DNA of 64,000 bases from an uncultured Chloroflexota bacterium (GTDB lineage Bacteria > Chloroflexota > Anaerolineae > Caldilineales > Caldilineaceae). The notes beneath the pieces were generated by a model. The model searched no databases. It saw only the letters and a program-made list of their open reading frames with translations, and was not told where the DNA came from. How positions within the stretch are numbered: the stretch's first letter is position 1; each line of letters starts with the position of its first letter. This document shows positions 16,704-25,893 of this stretch, piece by piece. Position numbers and translations under genes: made by a program. The stretch spans positions 28,622 through 92,621 of the forward strand of contig CAIOHJ010000263.1 of NCBI GenBank assembly GCA_903858085.1. The letters run 5' to 3'.

Positions 16704-17198
16704 TCACGGCCCGGCTGGCTGCTCCTGCACGTTGACGCCAAATTCGTAGACCAGCACGCCCCCGTTCCAACCAGCCGCCACAATCAGCAGCGCACCCAGC
16801 AGCGCGACCCACCCCAGCCAGCTGCGAAGGGCTGGATCGTCCAACAGATCGGTCGCTTTCTCGTCGCGGCGCCGCCGGCGGGCCCGGGGGCTCCGGTAGA
16901 GCCAGCCTGCATACAACAGCCCCCCATACAAGACCAACACTGCCAGGCCCGCCCCGATGTGCCAGTTGAGTGTGGCGCGATACGGGGCGTCTGGCGGCAG
17001 AGCACTCTGTGCCAGCAGACCGGTGAGCACGGCGACTGCACCGCCGACCCATCCGGCGGCCAGCAGCAGCCAGATCGTCGGCCGCAGGTCGAAGGAGAAA
17101 CGGCGCAGCAGGTGCAGCCACAACAGGCCGCTGGCCAGCAGCAAAAACGCGATCGGAAAATGGACAGTGGCTGGATGAAGATGGGTCAACAGATTCAT
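16704..17198 (-). CDS. DUF2231 integral membrane protein
   Basis: A 164-residue protein with four predicted membrane helices, beginning with the HPATVHFPIAFLLLASGL segment typical of DUF2231. A basic loop (SPRARRRRRDEK) separates helix 3 from the last helix. DUF2231 proteins are small membrane proteins of unknown biochemical role, sometimes next to heme or redox genes. Here the divergent neighbour is MsrPQ, a periplasmic methionine sulfoxide reductase with a heme membrane partner, so a link to envelope redox chemistry is possible but unproven. The ATG at 17198 directly begins the conserved segment. Confidence 0.8.
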   Translation of the reverse strand: MNLLTHLHPATVHFPIAFLLLASGLLWLHLLRRFSFDLRPTIWLLLAAGWVGGAVAVLTGLLAQSALPPDAPYRATLNWHIGAGLAVLVLYGGLLYAGWLYRSPRARRRRRDEKATDLLDDPALRSWLGWVALLGALLIVAAGWNGGVLVYEFGVNVQEQPAGP

Positions 17199-17333
17199 CG
17201 GCGGTCAGAGTCCTTTCTGGCTGGATGAAAGCAATCATACAGCATTGTAGAGCAGAGAACCTTAAAGTGATAACCATCGAACAAACAGTGGGCGCATGCA
17301 GCCAGCTGGAACCGTAACCAATGGAGTCGGCTC

Positions 17334-18338
17334 ATGGTCAAAATTTTACCGTCAGAGATCACACCGGAACATGTCTTTCTCAACCGCCGCCAGTTTATGG
17401 CCGCGTCTGGCGCGCTGGCTGGCGCGCTGGCGCTCTCGGCCTGTGCACCGGGCTTGGGGGGCGAGCCAGCCAGCGAAATCGGCGCTTTGCAGCCGGCCGT
17501 CGCCGCGACCCTCGGCCCGGACAAAGTGCCAGCCGCGCTGGCCTACACCGAACCGACCGCCAGCAGCGGCCAGGACGAGCTAGGGGATCCCTTGAACACC
17601 TTTCAAGAGATTACCAATTACAACAACTTTTATGAATTTTCGACCAGCAAAGAAGCTGTCGCCTCCGCAGCAGCCTCTTTCCAATCCTATCCCTGGCAGG
17701 TTGCGGTGACCGGGCTGGTCAACAACCCGCTGACCCTCGACCTCGACGACCTCTATGCCCGGTACACACAGCAGGAACATATCTTCCGGCTGCGCTGTGT
17801 CGAAGCCTGGTCGATGGTCATCCCCTGGGTTGGTTTCCCGCTAGCCGAACTGCTCAAAGAGGCCGACCCCCAGTCGAACGCGCAGTATGTCCAGTTTGTG
17901 ACCGTCTACCGGCCAGAAGAGATGCCCGGCCAACGTTCGAGCATTCTGGAATGGCCCTACCAGGAGGGGTTGCGGATCGACGAGGCCATGAACCCGCTGG
18001 CCATCCTGGCCACCGGCATGTACGGCAAACCGCTCACCAACCAGCAGGGCGCGCCGGTGCGCCTGGTCGTGCCGTGGAAGTATGGCTTCAAAAGCATCAA
18101 GTCGGTGGTCTCGATCGTGCTGACGGAGAGCCTCCCTGCTACGACCTGGAACACGGCTGCGCCGCACGAATATGGCTTTTATGCCAATGTCAACCCGGCG
18201 GTCGACCACCCGCGTTGGTCGCAGGCCTCCGAGCGGCGGATCGGGGAAAATGGCCGGCGCCCCACGCTGCCCTTCAACGGCTACGCCGAAGAGGTCGCGG
18301 CACTCTATGCCGGCATGGACCTGACCCGCAGCTTCTGA
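17334..18338 (+). CDS. msrP: Protein-methionine-sulfoxide reductase catalytic subunit MsrP
   Basis: Molybdopterin-dependent enzyme that repairs oxidised methionine in exported proteins, taking electrons from MsrQ. The 334-residue length matches the E. coli enzyme. A twin-arginine signal (NRRQFM) is followed by the hydrophobic run and a lipobox-like LSAC with C37. The Mo-ligating cysteine is C155 in RLRCVEAWS, and WKYGFKSIKSV near residue 242 is also conserved. The lipobox suggests a Tat-exported lipoprotein, unlike the soluble proteobacterial protein. MsrQ follows 11 bp downstream. Confidence 0.93.
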   Translation: MVKILPSEITPEHVFLNRRQFMAASGALAGALALSACAPGLGGEPASEIGALQPAVAATLGPDKVPAALAYTEPTASSGQDELGDPLNTFQEITNYNNFYEFSTSKEAVASAAASFQSYPWQVAVTGLVNNPLTLDLDDLYARYTQQEHIFRLRCVEAWSMVIPWVGFPLAELLKEADPQSNAQYVQFVTVYRPEEMPGQRSSILEWPYQEGLRIDEAMNPLAILATGMYGKPLTNQQGAPVRLVVPWKYGFKSIKSVVSIVLTESLPATTWNTAAPHEYGFYANVNPAVDHPRWSQASERRIGENGRRPTLPFNGYAEEVAALYAGMDLTRSF

Positions 18339-18349
18339 AGGCATCCGGC

Positions 18350-19030
18350 ATGTCCGGCAACCCGGCTAAACAACGGGAGAAGAAGGTGGAAAAATTGGTA
18401 CACGCTGCAAGCCAGAGCCGACCGCGCAGCCGGCGCGGGCCAGACTGGTTTTGGTGGGCGGTCACGACAGCCGCACTGCTGCCGTTTGCCCTGATGGTGG
18501 GGCAGGCCTGGACAGGCTCGCTCGGCGTTGACCCGGTCAACACGGTCTACAATCTCTCTGGCCGCGCTGCTTTGGTCACTTTGCTGCTTAGCCTGGCCTG
18601 CACCCCGCTGAATACGATCCTGGGCTGGCGCCGAGCACTCTCTGTGCGCAAGGTGCTGGGGTTGGTCGCTTTTTTTTACGCGACCGTCCACACAGCCAAT
18701 TTTGTTGGCTGGGACTACGCGTTCGATCTTGGCCTGATGCTCAACGACGCGTTGCTCAGCAAACCGTATCTGCTGGCCGGTGGCCTGGCGCTGGGGATTT
18801 TGGGGGTGCTCGCCCTGACGTCTACCCGCGGCTGGATGCGCCGGCTCGGCAGATCCTGGAAACGGCTGCATCGTCTCGTCTATGCTGCCGGTGGGCTGGC
18901 TCTGTTTCACTTCCTTTGGCAGGCCAAGGTCGGCGAACGCTGGGAACCGCTGGTCTATGCCGGGCTGTTGGCCGCGCTGCTCGCTCTCCGCCTCCCTGCC
19001 CTGCGGCGTCGGCTCTCTCTCCAGCAATAA
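18350..19030 (+). CDS. msrQ: Heme-binding membrane subunit MsrQ
   Basis: A 226-residue polytopic membrane protein of the ferric reductase-like (YedZ) family, which passes quinol electrons to MsrP through heme b. It has a basic N-terminal tail of about 30 residues and then about six helices. Candidate heme histidines lie in FYATVHTANF, in KRLHRLVY and in LALFHFLWQ. The ATG at 18350 fits the 11-bp gap after msrP; the frame is open far upstream inside msrP but that part is a shadow. No conserved flavin-binding domain is present, consistent with quinone as the electron donor. Confidence 0.92.
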   Translation: MSGNPAKQREKKVEKLVHAASQSRPRSRRGPDWFWWAVTTAALLPFALMVGQAWTGSLGVDPVNTVYNLSGRAALVTLLLSLACTPLNTILGWRRALSVRKVLGLVAFFYATVHTANFVGWDYAFDLGLMLNDALLSKPYLLAGGLALGILGVLALTSTRGWMRRLGRSWKRLHRLVYAAGGLALFHFLWQAKVGERWEPLVYAGLLAALLALRLPALRRRLSLQQ

Positions 19031-19044
19031 AGACGATCGTTTGC

Positions 19045-19073
19045 TTGTCGGTTCGGCCACCCTCCGGTATACT
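19045..19073 (+). promoter_or_regulatory. Promoter of the NuoEF-HoxU-like operon
   Basis: TTGTCG at 19045-19050, a 17-bp spacer, and TATACT at 19068-19073, about 45 nt before the ATG at 19118. Confidence 0.65.
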
Positions 19074-19117
19074 GCTTGTAGCGAGCTGTTCAAAAACCCT
19101 TGTCACCGGGACCGACG

Positions 19118-20908
19118 ATGTCTGAACCAAAAATGCCAGCGGGGGCCGAACCGCCTGACTGGACCTTGCTTCCCCCCATCCTGCACCGCCATGCGCCCGC
19201 CGGGCGCAGCGCGCTTCTGCCTGCCCTGCTGGAGGTGCAGGCGCTGTACGGCCATGTGCCCCAGCCAGCGGCGGAGCAGATCGCCCATGCGCTGGCGACG
19301 CCGCTGGCCGATGTGCACGGGGTGGTCGAGTTCTATTCCCTGCTCTACAACGAACCGATCGGGCAGACCGTGGTGCGTGTCTGCACCGACCCCTCCTGTG
19401 CGCTGCGCGGGGGAGATGCGCTGCTGGCTGCGGCCTGCCAGCATGCAGGCGTGGAAGAGGGGGAAACCACCCCGGATCGCACGCTGACGGTGGAGCGATC
19501 CCCCTGTTTGGGCCATTGCAACGCCGGGGTTGCCGTCAATCTTTCGTCTGGGCTGCCGGCGCGCACGACCACCTATGTGCAGGCCTCGCCAGAATCGCTG
19601 GCGGATCTGCTGGCCGGCAGAGGACAGAGCCCTGCCGATCAGGGGAGCGAAGATTTTGTGGGCGGCGACCTGCGCGTGATCACCCCGCTCTGCGGCCGGG
19701 GACGGCGCACAACGCTGGGCGAATATGAGGCAGCTGGGGGGATGCAGGCCCTGCGCAAAGCCCTGGCCTCCTTGCCGCCAGAGCAGGTGGTGGAGAGGGT
19801 GCGCCAGTCTGAGCTGTTGGGCCGGGGCGGTGCAGCCTTTCCGACCGGGATGAAATGGGAGAGCGCCGCCAAAGCAGCCGCCACCCCCAAGTACTTTGTG
19901 GTCAATGCCGACGAGTCGGAGCCGGGTACCTTCAAAGATCGTATCCTCCTGGAGGGGGATCCCTGTCGGGTGCTGGAAGGTGCATTGCTTGGCGCCTATG
20001 CGATCGGCGCCAGCCGCATCTATCTGTACCTGCGCGGCGAGTACCCGCTGGCGCTCGAACGGGTCGAGGCTGCGCTGGCCGAACTGCGGCAGGCTGGCTA
20101 TCTGGGCGAAGCGATCCTGGGCTCCACCTACCATGTCGACGTCGAGGTGCGCAGCGGCGCCGGCGCCTATATCTGCGGCGAAGAGACCGCCCTTTTTGAA
20201 TCGATCGAGGGCAAGCGTGGGTTTCCGCGGATCAAGCCGCCCTTCCCGACCACCCAGGGGCTCTTCGGCCAGCCGACTGTCATCAACAACGTCGAGACGC
20301 TGGCCCAGATCCCGTACATCGTGTTGCATGGCCCCGCAGCCTTTCAAGAGCTGGGCACCGCCGAATCGACCGGCCCCAAGCTGCTCTGCGTCTCTGGGGA
20401 CATCGCGCGCCCGGGCCTCTACGAGATTGGCTTCGGCGTCACCCTGCGTCATCTGATCGAAAATCTGGCCGGCGGCGTGACCGGGGGCGCGTTGCAGGCG
20501 CTGCTGGTCGGCGGGGCCGCTGGGACATTCGCTACCCCAGCTGAACTGGAGACCCCGATCACCTTTCAGGGGCTGCGAGCGGCCGGGTTGACCTTGGGCT
20601 CCGGCGCAGTCATGGTCTTCAACGACCAACGCGACCTGCGCGACCTCCTGCGTCGGCTGGGTCGTTTCTTCGCCCATGAATCGTGTGGAAAATGCTATCC
20701 GTGCCAGCTGGGCACCCAACGCCAGTTTGAGATCCTCAGCCGGCTGGCCGAAAAGAGGCTGCTGCCCGGCGACAGCGAGCGCCTGCGCGAGATCGGATGG
20801 ACGATGAGCGATGCCTCTCTCTGTGGCTTGGGGCAGACCGCAGCCAGCGCCCTCTTCAGCGCGATGAAACGATGGCCAGAGCTTTTCGAACCGAAAGGGG
20901 CAGCATGA
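19118..20908 (+). CDS. Fused NuoE-NuoF-type NADH-binding diaphorase subunit
   Basis: A 596-residue fusion of the thioredoxin-like [2Fe-2S] subunit (NuoE-like, about 15-165) and the FMN/NAD subunit (NuoF-like, about 190-596). The [2Fe-2S] cysteines are C89, C94, C130 and C134. The NuoF part has GRGGAAFPTGMKW for FMN, GAGAYICGEETAL for NAD, and ESCGKCYPCQLG plus a downstream LCGLG for a [4Fe-4S] cluster. Such fusions occur in HoxF of bidirectional hydrogenases and in NAD-dependent formate dehydrogenases. No other complex I or hydrogenase genes are nearby. A formate dehydrogenase catalytic subunit lies at about 61-63 kb, making it the likeliest partner. ATG 19118 is preferred over an upstream in-frame TTG. 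Confidence 0.9.
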   Translation: MSEPKMPAGAEPPDWTLLPPILHRHAPAGRSALLPALLEVQALYGHVPQPAAEQIAHALATPLADVHGVVEFYSLLYNEPIGQTVVRVCTDPSCALRGGDALLAAACQHAGVEEGETTPDRTLTVERSPCLGHCNAGVAVNLSSGLPARTTTYVQASPESLADLLAGRGQSPADQGSEDFVGGDLRVITPLCGRGRRTTLGEYEAAGGMQALRKALASLPPEQVVERVRQSELLGRGGAAFPTGMKWESAAKAAATPKYFVVNADESEPGTFKDRILLEGDPCRVLEGALLGAYAIGASRIYLYLRGEYPLALERVEAALAELRQAGYLGEAILGSTYHVDVEVRSGAGAYICGEETALFESIEGKRGFPRIKPPFPTTQGLFGQPTVINNVETLAQIPYIVLHGPAAFQELGTAESTGPKLLCVSGDIARPGLYEIGFGVTLRHLIENLAGGVTGGALQALLVGGAAGTFATPAELETPITFQGLRAAGLTLGSGAVMVFNDQRDLRDLLRRLGRFFAHESCGKCYPCQLGTQRQFEILSRLAEKRLLPGDSERLREIGWTMSDASLCGLGQTAASALFSAMKRWPELFEPKGAA

Positions 20909-21612
20909 GCGAAGTAACGTTGACCATCGATGGACGGCCGGTCACGGTCGCCGCAGAGACAACCCTCCTGCAGGCCGCAGCCCAGCTGCAGATCGAGATC
21001 CCCATCCTCTGCTACCACGAAGCCTGCACCCCCAATGCCATCTGCCGGATGTGCGTCGTCGAAGTGGAGAAACAACGGCTGCTCCAGCCCGCCTGTGTGG
21101 CCCAGGTGCGCGAAGGAATGGTCGTGCAGACGCGCAGTGAACGGGTCGAACGGAGTCGACGCACCCTGCTGGAACTGCTCGACTCCGCAGTCGATCTCAG
21201 CGATGCGCCAGCCATTCAAGCCCAGATGGTGGACTACGCGGCCAGACCCGCACGTTTTCCCGAGGCAGAACGGCGCTCACCGCCGGTGTTGGACGACAAC
21301 CCGATGTACATCCGCGACTACGCCAAATGTGTGCTCTGTTGGCGCTGTGTGCAGGTCTGTGCTGAGGATGCGCAGTACACCTTTGCCCTGAGCTTTGAGG
21401 GGCGTGGATTTGAGACCCAGATCGGCACCTTCTTCGAGCAGCCGATGCCGGCCACCAGCTGCGTTTTTTGTGGGCAGTGTGTCGGCGTCTGCCCTTCTGG
21501 CGCGCTCAAACCGCGGCGCGAGTGGCTGCTCGAACAGGGCAAGCGCCCCGACGACATTCTGGAACAGACGCGGGCAGAACGCCGCCGTTCCCGCCGCTCC
21601 TCCCCAGCATGA
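20905..21612 (+). CDS. HoxU/NuoG-N-terminal-like iron-sulfur subunit
   Basis: A 235-residue electron-transfer protein. The N-terminal ferredoxin-like domain has cysteines C36, C47, C50 and C64 for a [2Fe-2S] cluster. Two ferredoxin motifs follow: C142, C145, C148, C152 and C186, C189, C192, C196, each for a [4Fe-4S] cluster. This matches the N-terminal third of NuoG or a free-standing HoxU. Its start overlaps the NuoEF stop by 4 bp (ATGA). The protein would carry electrons between the diaphorase and a catalytic subunit. It ends with an Arg/Ser-rich tail and overlaps the EamA gene by 4 bp. Confidence 0.9.
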   Translation: MSEVTLTIDGRPVTVAAETTLLQAAAQLQIEIPILCYHEACTPNAICRMCVVEVEKQRLLQPACVAQVREGMVVQTRSERVERSRRTLLELLDSAVDLSDAPAIQAQMVDYAARPARFPEAERRSPPVLDDNPMYIRDYAKCVLCWRCVQVCAEDAQYTFALSFEGRGFETQIGTFFEQPMPATSCVFCGQCVGVCPSGALKPRREWLLEQGKRPDDILEQTRAERRRSRRSSPA

Positions 21613-22448
21613 GCGAGAGCTCGGTCGTCCTGCTCGGCGTGCTGGCCGCGCTCTCCTGGGGCGGGGGCGATTTTTGTGGCGGCCTGGCAGCCCGCCGCAC
21701 CGATGTCTACAGCGTGGTGCTGGTGGCAGAGGTGGCAGGGGCTCTGCTGCTGGGGGGGCTGGCGCTCCTGTACCGGGAGGCCTGGCCTGCTTTGCCCTCC
21801 CTCTGGTGGGCCTCTGCGGGCGGGTTGGTGGGGGCGGTCGGTCTGCTTGCCCTCTACCGTGCCCTGGCCGCAGGACATATGGGCATCGTCGCACCGTTGA
21901 CCGCCGTGATCGCCGGTGCCACGCCGGTGGTCTTTGGGGTGGCCACCGAAGGTTGGCCAGAGCTCTGGCAGCTGGGGGGCTTTGTAACAGCGTTGCTGGC
22001 GGTCTGGCTGCTGGCTGGCACGGGCGGCCAGAGCCTGCACCGGGTCGAAATGGTGTATACCCTGGTGGCTGGACTGAGCTTTGGCACCTATTTTATTTTG
22101 ATCGACAGGGCGACCAGCGACGGCACGCTCTTCTGGAAGCTGGCAGCGGCACGTCTGTTGGGGGCGCTGCTGCTGCTGGCTGCGCTCGGAGTCATGCGCC
22201 GCCCCTTCCGCACCACACGCGCGGTGCTGCCCCTCAACCTGCTCGGCGGGCTGCTCGACGCCGGCGGCAACCTCTTCTTTGCACTGGCCGCAGTGGCTGG
22301 CCGGCTGGATGTGGCGGCGATTTTGTCTTCCCTCTATCCGGGCACGACCGTGCTCCTGGCCTGGGCCCTGCTGGGCCAGCGGTTGAACCGTCCCCAGTTG
22401 TTGGGCGTCGCCGCCGCACTGGCAGCAATCCTGCTGATCGCCGCCTGA
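21609..22448 (+). CDS. EamA/DMT family membrane transporter
   Basis: A 279-residue protein with about ten hydrophobic helices in two EamA repeats, a drug/metabolite transporter superfamily member. The first repeat begins LLGVLAALSWGGGDFCGGLA and the second near LVAGLSFGTYFILIDRAT; both have the Gly/Trp-rich starts of the family. The ATG overlaps the HoxU-like stop (ATGA), so it is cotranscribed with the redox subunits although a functional link is not obvious. Substrate unknown. Confidence 0.85.
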   Translation: MSESSVVLLGVLAALSWGGGDFCGGLAARRTDVYSVVLVAEVAGALLLGGLALLYREAWPALPSLWWASAGGLVGAVGLLALYRALAAGHMGIVAPLTAVIAGATPVVFGVATEGWPELWQLGGFVTALLAVWLLAGTGGQSLHRVEMVYTLVAGLSFGTYFILIDRATSDGTLFWKLAAARLLGALLLLAALGVMRRPFRTTRAVLPLNLLGGLLDAGGNLFFALAAVAGRLDVAAILSSLYPGTTVLLAWALLGQRLNRPQLLGVAAALAAILLIAA

Positions 22449-22545
22449 CCTGACGCTGGCAGATCGGCGGGGCGAGTGCGCTCTGTCCCTGGAATCGGGC
22501 GGAGAACGTCTGAGGTCGTCGCTGAATCCTTCAGACAAAATACCG

Positions 22546-22574
22546 TTGACAGGCCCAGCCTGGGCTGTCAGAAT
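22546..22574 (+). promoter_or_regulatory. Promoter of comEA
   Basis: Consensus TTGACA at 22546-22551, a 17-bp spacer, and CAGAAT at 22569-22574 preceded by TGT (extended -10). About 34 nt before the ATG. Confidence 0.6.
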
Positions 22575-22607
22575 GGGGGGAGCGCCCTGTTCAGAGCGGG
22601 AGGTCTG

Positions 22608-23282
22608 ATGTCGGGAGAACCCTGGCCGCCAGCGTCTGCCGAACAACCGCACGAGCCCCAGCCCTCTGCCACGCACAGCCTGCTGCTGGCGTACCTGGTC
22701 GGTCTGTTGACTGCCACGCTGTTCTTGGGCACAGCATTTTTCTTCTGGCGCCCTCCAGAAGCTGCTCCGATCCAGCTGTTGCCGCCTCCCACAGCAACAG
22801 CGACAGCCGTGCCGACGGCGCCACCGACCCCGGCGCCGATCGTCGTCGATGTCGGCGGCGCGGTGCGTCAACCGGGGGTGCTGCTGCTGCCCCCCGGTGC
22901 CCGGGTTGTGGATGCTCTGGCTGCCGCTGGAGGGCTGACGGCAGAGGCAGATGCTCTCCAGCTCAACCAGGCGGCCCGGCTTTTTGACGGGGCACAGGTC
23001 TATGTGCCTGCGCTCGGGGCCAGCAGCGCCTTGCCTCCAGCTGGGCTTTCAGGCACCCCGTCGACGCCGACCAGCGACAGCCCCCAGCCCGCCAGGGGGC
23101 TGGTCGACCTGAACACCGCGACCCAAGCCGAGCTGGAGACGTTGCCCGGCATCGGCGCCACCAAAGCACAGGCGATTCTCGCCAACCGTCCCTACGCCAC
23201 TGTGGCCGAGCTGGATCGGGTGCCTGGGATTGGCAGTGCGACACTCCAGCAGCTGCAAGGGTGGGTCGTCGTTGGCCCGTAA
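22608..23282 (+). CDS. comEA: ComEA-like DNA-binding competence protein
   Basis: A 224-residue membrane-anchored DNA-binding protein for uptake of transforming DNA. One membrane helix (about 26-47) is followed by a Pro/Thr stalk, a SLBB domain (about 80-140; VVDVGGAVRQPGV) and a helix-hairpin-helix pair at the C-terminus (LNTATQAELETLPGIGATKA, then LDRVPGIGSATL). GGGAGG lies before the ATG at 22608; the frame extends upstream to 22476 but that part overlaps the promoter. No comEC is adjacent in this window. Confidence 0.9.
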   Translation: MSGEPWPPASAEQPHEPQPSATHSLLLAYLVGLLTATLFLGTAFFFWRPPEAAPIQLLPPPTATATAVPTAPPTPAPIVVDVGGAVRQPGVLLLPPGARVVDALAAAGGLTAEADALQLNQAARLFDGAQVYVPALGASSALPPAGLSGTPSTPTSDSPQPARGLVDLNTATQAELETLPGIGATKAQAILANRPYATVAELDRVPGIGSATLQQLQGWVVVGP

Positions 23283-23309
23283 ACTCCGCAGCGAAGCTGA
23301 CCCCGACAA

Positions 23310-23339
23310 TTGGGATTTGCCCCGCTCTGCTGGTATACT
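23310..23339 (+). promoter_or_regulatory. Promoter of the chimeric lipoprotein gene
   Basis: TTGGGA at 23310-23315, an 18-bp spacer, and TATACT at 23334-23339. AAGGA precedes the ATG at 23378. Confidence 0.5.
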
Positions 23340-23377
23340 CATCAGAATAATTCGCTGTCCAAGAAAGGATCGACCCG

Positions 23378-25888
23378 ATGAAGCGACCGACACTGCGCCC
23401 TGACTGGAGTTTGTCTGTCCTGACAGCTGCCCTGACCGCTGCCCTGGCAGCGCTGCTGTTGGGGGCTTGCAGCCCGGTCGATGCTGCGCGCAGCGAGCAA
23501 GCTGCGCACGCCAGCGCCCAGGATTGGCAGTCCGTTGCTGCGGCGGGTACCCTGGTCGTCGGAATCGCCGTCGACTACCCCCCCTTCGAATTTTACGACC
23601 CCAATTTTCAGATCGATGGCTTCGACCCGGCCGTGATGCGGGCGATCGGCCAGGAACTCGGGCTGGAAATTCAGTTCGTCGACCTGGCCTTCGATGGCCT
23701 TGGCCAGGCGCTGGCGCTTGGCCAGGTGGACGCCGTGATCTCTGCTTTTTCAGAGACCCCAGAACGGGCAGCTTTGCTGGACTTCAGCCTTCCCTACTTT
23801 GTCTCGACCGATGCCTACCTGGCGCGCCCGGCCAGCGAGTGGAGCGTCAACCGCATGGCTGACCTGCAGAAGCTCCGCATCGCCGTGCAGCTGGGTTCGC
23901 TCTACGAAGCACAGCTGCAAAAAGAGCTGGTCGAAGCTGGGCTGCTCCCGCCGCTTGCCCTGATCCGCTACGCCGACATCAGCGACGCAGTGCGCGACCT
24001 GACAAAAGAACGGGTCGATGTCGTGGTGCTGGACCTGTTGGCTGCCCAGCCGTACCTGGAGACAGCCCGCCTGGCGGGGCAGGGGCTGAACACCCAGCGC
24101 TATGGGATCGCCGTCCGCCAGAGTTCGCCCGAACTGCGCGAACAGTTGAACCGCGCCCTTGCGGCGCTGGCTGGCCGTGGCGAGCTGGCACGCCTGGCCG
24201 AAGCGTACCTGGGTCTGGCCACCGCTGAGTTTCCGGCCCTGCCCACGGAGGCGGTCGCAGCTGCCCAGGCGACCCAGCCAGAGTGCTACGACGGCCTGGC
24301 TTGGGTTGCCAGCCTTACCTACGATGACCTCGCCATGCAAGGACCGCCGGTCATGTTCCCTGGCCAGCCCTTCACCAAATCCTGGCGGGTCCAAAATATT
24401 GGCACCTGCACGTGGGACAGCAGGTATCACTTCACCTTTGCACGCGGCAATGCCCCAGGGGCCAGCATGGGCGGCGTCCCGGTCCAGATACGCGGCACCG
24501 TGCCCCCAGGCGCCAGCTATGAGCTGTCTGTGCCGCTGGTGGCCCCGCTGATGGCGGGCGTCTACCAGGCACACTGGGAGCTGCACAACGGCCAGAACCG
24601 GGCCTTCGGCCAGATGCTGCGGGTCGGGCTCCAGGTCGCCGGATCGCCTACCCCGACCCCAGCCCCGACCCCAACCCCAGCGCCCGGGATCCTCCTGGAC
24701 GCCGACACAGACCAGATCACGCGCGGCCAGCCAGTCTCTTTGATTTGGAATGTGCAGAATGCCCGCACAGTCTATTTCTACCAGGAAGGGGACGACTGGC
24801 AGGACAATGAAGTCGCCGCCCAGGGCCAACAGACGCTGTACCCCGAACGCACGGCCACCTATGCCCTGCGGGTGGTCAAACAGGATGGCAGCGAAGAAGT
24901 GCGAACGCTCACGGTGGCAGTGCTCGCTGGCACCGGCGCTCAGATCGAATTCTTTGCCGTCGTCCCCAATGATCGGGTTCCGTTCGGGACCTGTGTGGAG
25001 ATTACCTGGCGAGTCAGCGGCGACGCCCCTGCCATCCTCCTCTCCGGGGATGAAAACGAGCTTTGGGCTGAAGCGCCCCTGGAAGGCTCTCTGCAAGATT
25101 GCCCGCCCGCCGTTGGGGTGCGCACCTATACCCTCCAGGCCGCCGATGCCGCCGGCAGCGATACCCGCCAGCAGGTTGTCACGGTGGACGAGACAACAGC
25201 GCTCGCTGCCATCCAGGAGGCACCGGCTGCACCCCTGATCGATACCTTTGCCGTTGCCCCCACAGCCATTGCCGTCAATGAGTGCGTCGCAGTCACCTGG
25301 AATGTGGGCGGCGACGTCCGCTCCCTCGACATTCTGCGCGACGAAAACGTGGTTCTGGACGAAGCCCCCTTCACCGGGAGCGGCCAGAACTGTCTGACCG
25401 CTGCAGGAAGCTACCGCTATCAGCTGGTCGCAACCAGCTCGGCAGGGATCTCTGCCACCGCCGAGGTCACGGTGACTGTCCAGGCGGCTGTCCCCCCTGC
25501 TCAGCCAGCCCGCACCGCCAGAGGCGGCGACCCAGCCCTGCTCGGGCAGCTTTGGCGGTTGACCGGGCTGACCGATTCCACTGGAACAGAGGTCATTCTG
25601 CTGGCGAACAGCCAGATCACGGCGGAGTTTGACGAGGCCGGGACGGTGGCCGGGTCGGCGGGCTGTAACCGCTACCAGGCCTCTTATGCCGTCAACCAGG
25701 CCATCTTGACGGTCGACCCGGCCTTGAGCACACGCAAATTTTGCACCGAACCCGAGGGGCTGATGGACCAGGAGAGCCACTATCTGGCCGCGCTGCGCAC
25801 AGTCACCGCCTACGCAGTCGAAAACGGCCAGCTGACGCTGTTCAACGGACTCGGCCAGCCAGTGGCCCGCTACCAGGCTGCCCCGTAA
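23378..25888 (+). CDS. Chimeric lipoprotein: family 3 solute-binding + NBR1/FW-like + Ig-like + META domains
   Basis: An 836-residue surface lipoprotein with lipobox LGAC (C31). The first domain (about 50-275) is a family 3 solute-binding module, recognisable from LVVGIAVDYPPFEF, GFDPAVMRAI and VDAVISAFSETPERA, usually for amino acids. Next is a domain (about 305-410) with WRVQNIGTCTW and ELSVPLVAPLMAGVYQAHWE, matching the FW domain of NBR1. A Pro/Thr linker and three Ig-like repeats (about 440-705) follow. The C-terminal META/HslJ-like domain (about 725-836) has AGSAGCNRYQASY and FC. No ABC permease or ATPase is adjacent. The combination suggests a sensor or scavenging surface protein rather than a simple transporter component. 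Confidence 0.82.
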   Translation: MKRPTLRPDWSLSVLTAALTAALAALLLGACSPVDAARSEQAAHASAQDWQSVAAAGTLVVGIAVDYPPFEFYDPNFQIDGFDPAVMRAIGQELGLEIQFVDLAFDGLGQALALGQVDAVISAFSETPERAALLDFSLPYFVSTDAYLARPASEWSVNRMADLQKLRIAVQLGSLYEAQLQKELVEAGLLPPLALIRYADISDAVRDLTKERVDVVVLDLLAAQPYLETARLAGQGLNTQRYGIAVRQSSPELREQLNRALAALAGRGELARLAEAYLGLATAEFPALPTEAVAAAQATQPECYDGLAWVASLTYDDLAMQGPPVMFPGQPFTKSWRVQNIGTCTWDSRYHFTFARGNAPGASMGGVPVQIRGTVPPGASYELSVPLVAPLMAGVYQAHWELHNGQNRAFGQMLRVGLQVAGSPTPTPAPTPTPAPGILLDADTDQITRGQPVSLIWNVQNARTVYFYQEGDDWQDNEVAAQGQQTLYPERTATYALRVVKQDGSEEVRTLTVAVLAGTGAQIEFFAVVPNDRVPFGTCVEITWRVSGDAPAILLSGDENELWAEAPLEGSLQDCPPAVGVRTYTLQAADAAGSDTRQQVVTVDETTALAAIQEAPAAPLIDTFAVAPTAIAVNECVAVTWNVGGDVRSLDILRDENVVLDEAPFTGSGQNCLTAAGSYRYQLVATSSAGISATAEVTVTVQAAVPPAQPARTARGGDPALLGQLWRLTGLTDSTGTEVILLANSQITAEFDEAGTVAGSAGCNRYQASYAVNQAILTVDPALSTRKFCTEPEGLMDQESHYLAALRTVTAYAVENGQLTLFNGLGQPVARYQAAP

Positions 25889-25893
25889 AACCG

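Noticed and set aside
19118..21612. Respiratory complex I or a bidirectional hydrogenase
   Set aside because: Only NuoE/F and a HoxU-like subunit are present, with no membrane or hydrogenase subunits in the window.
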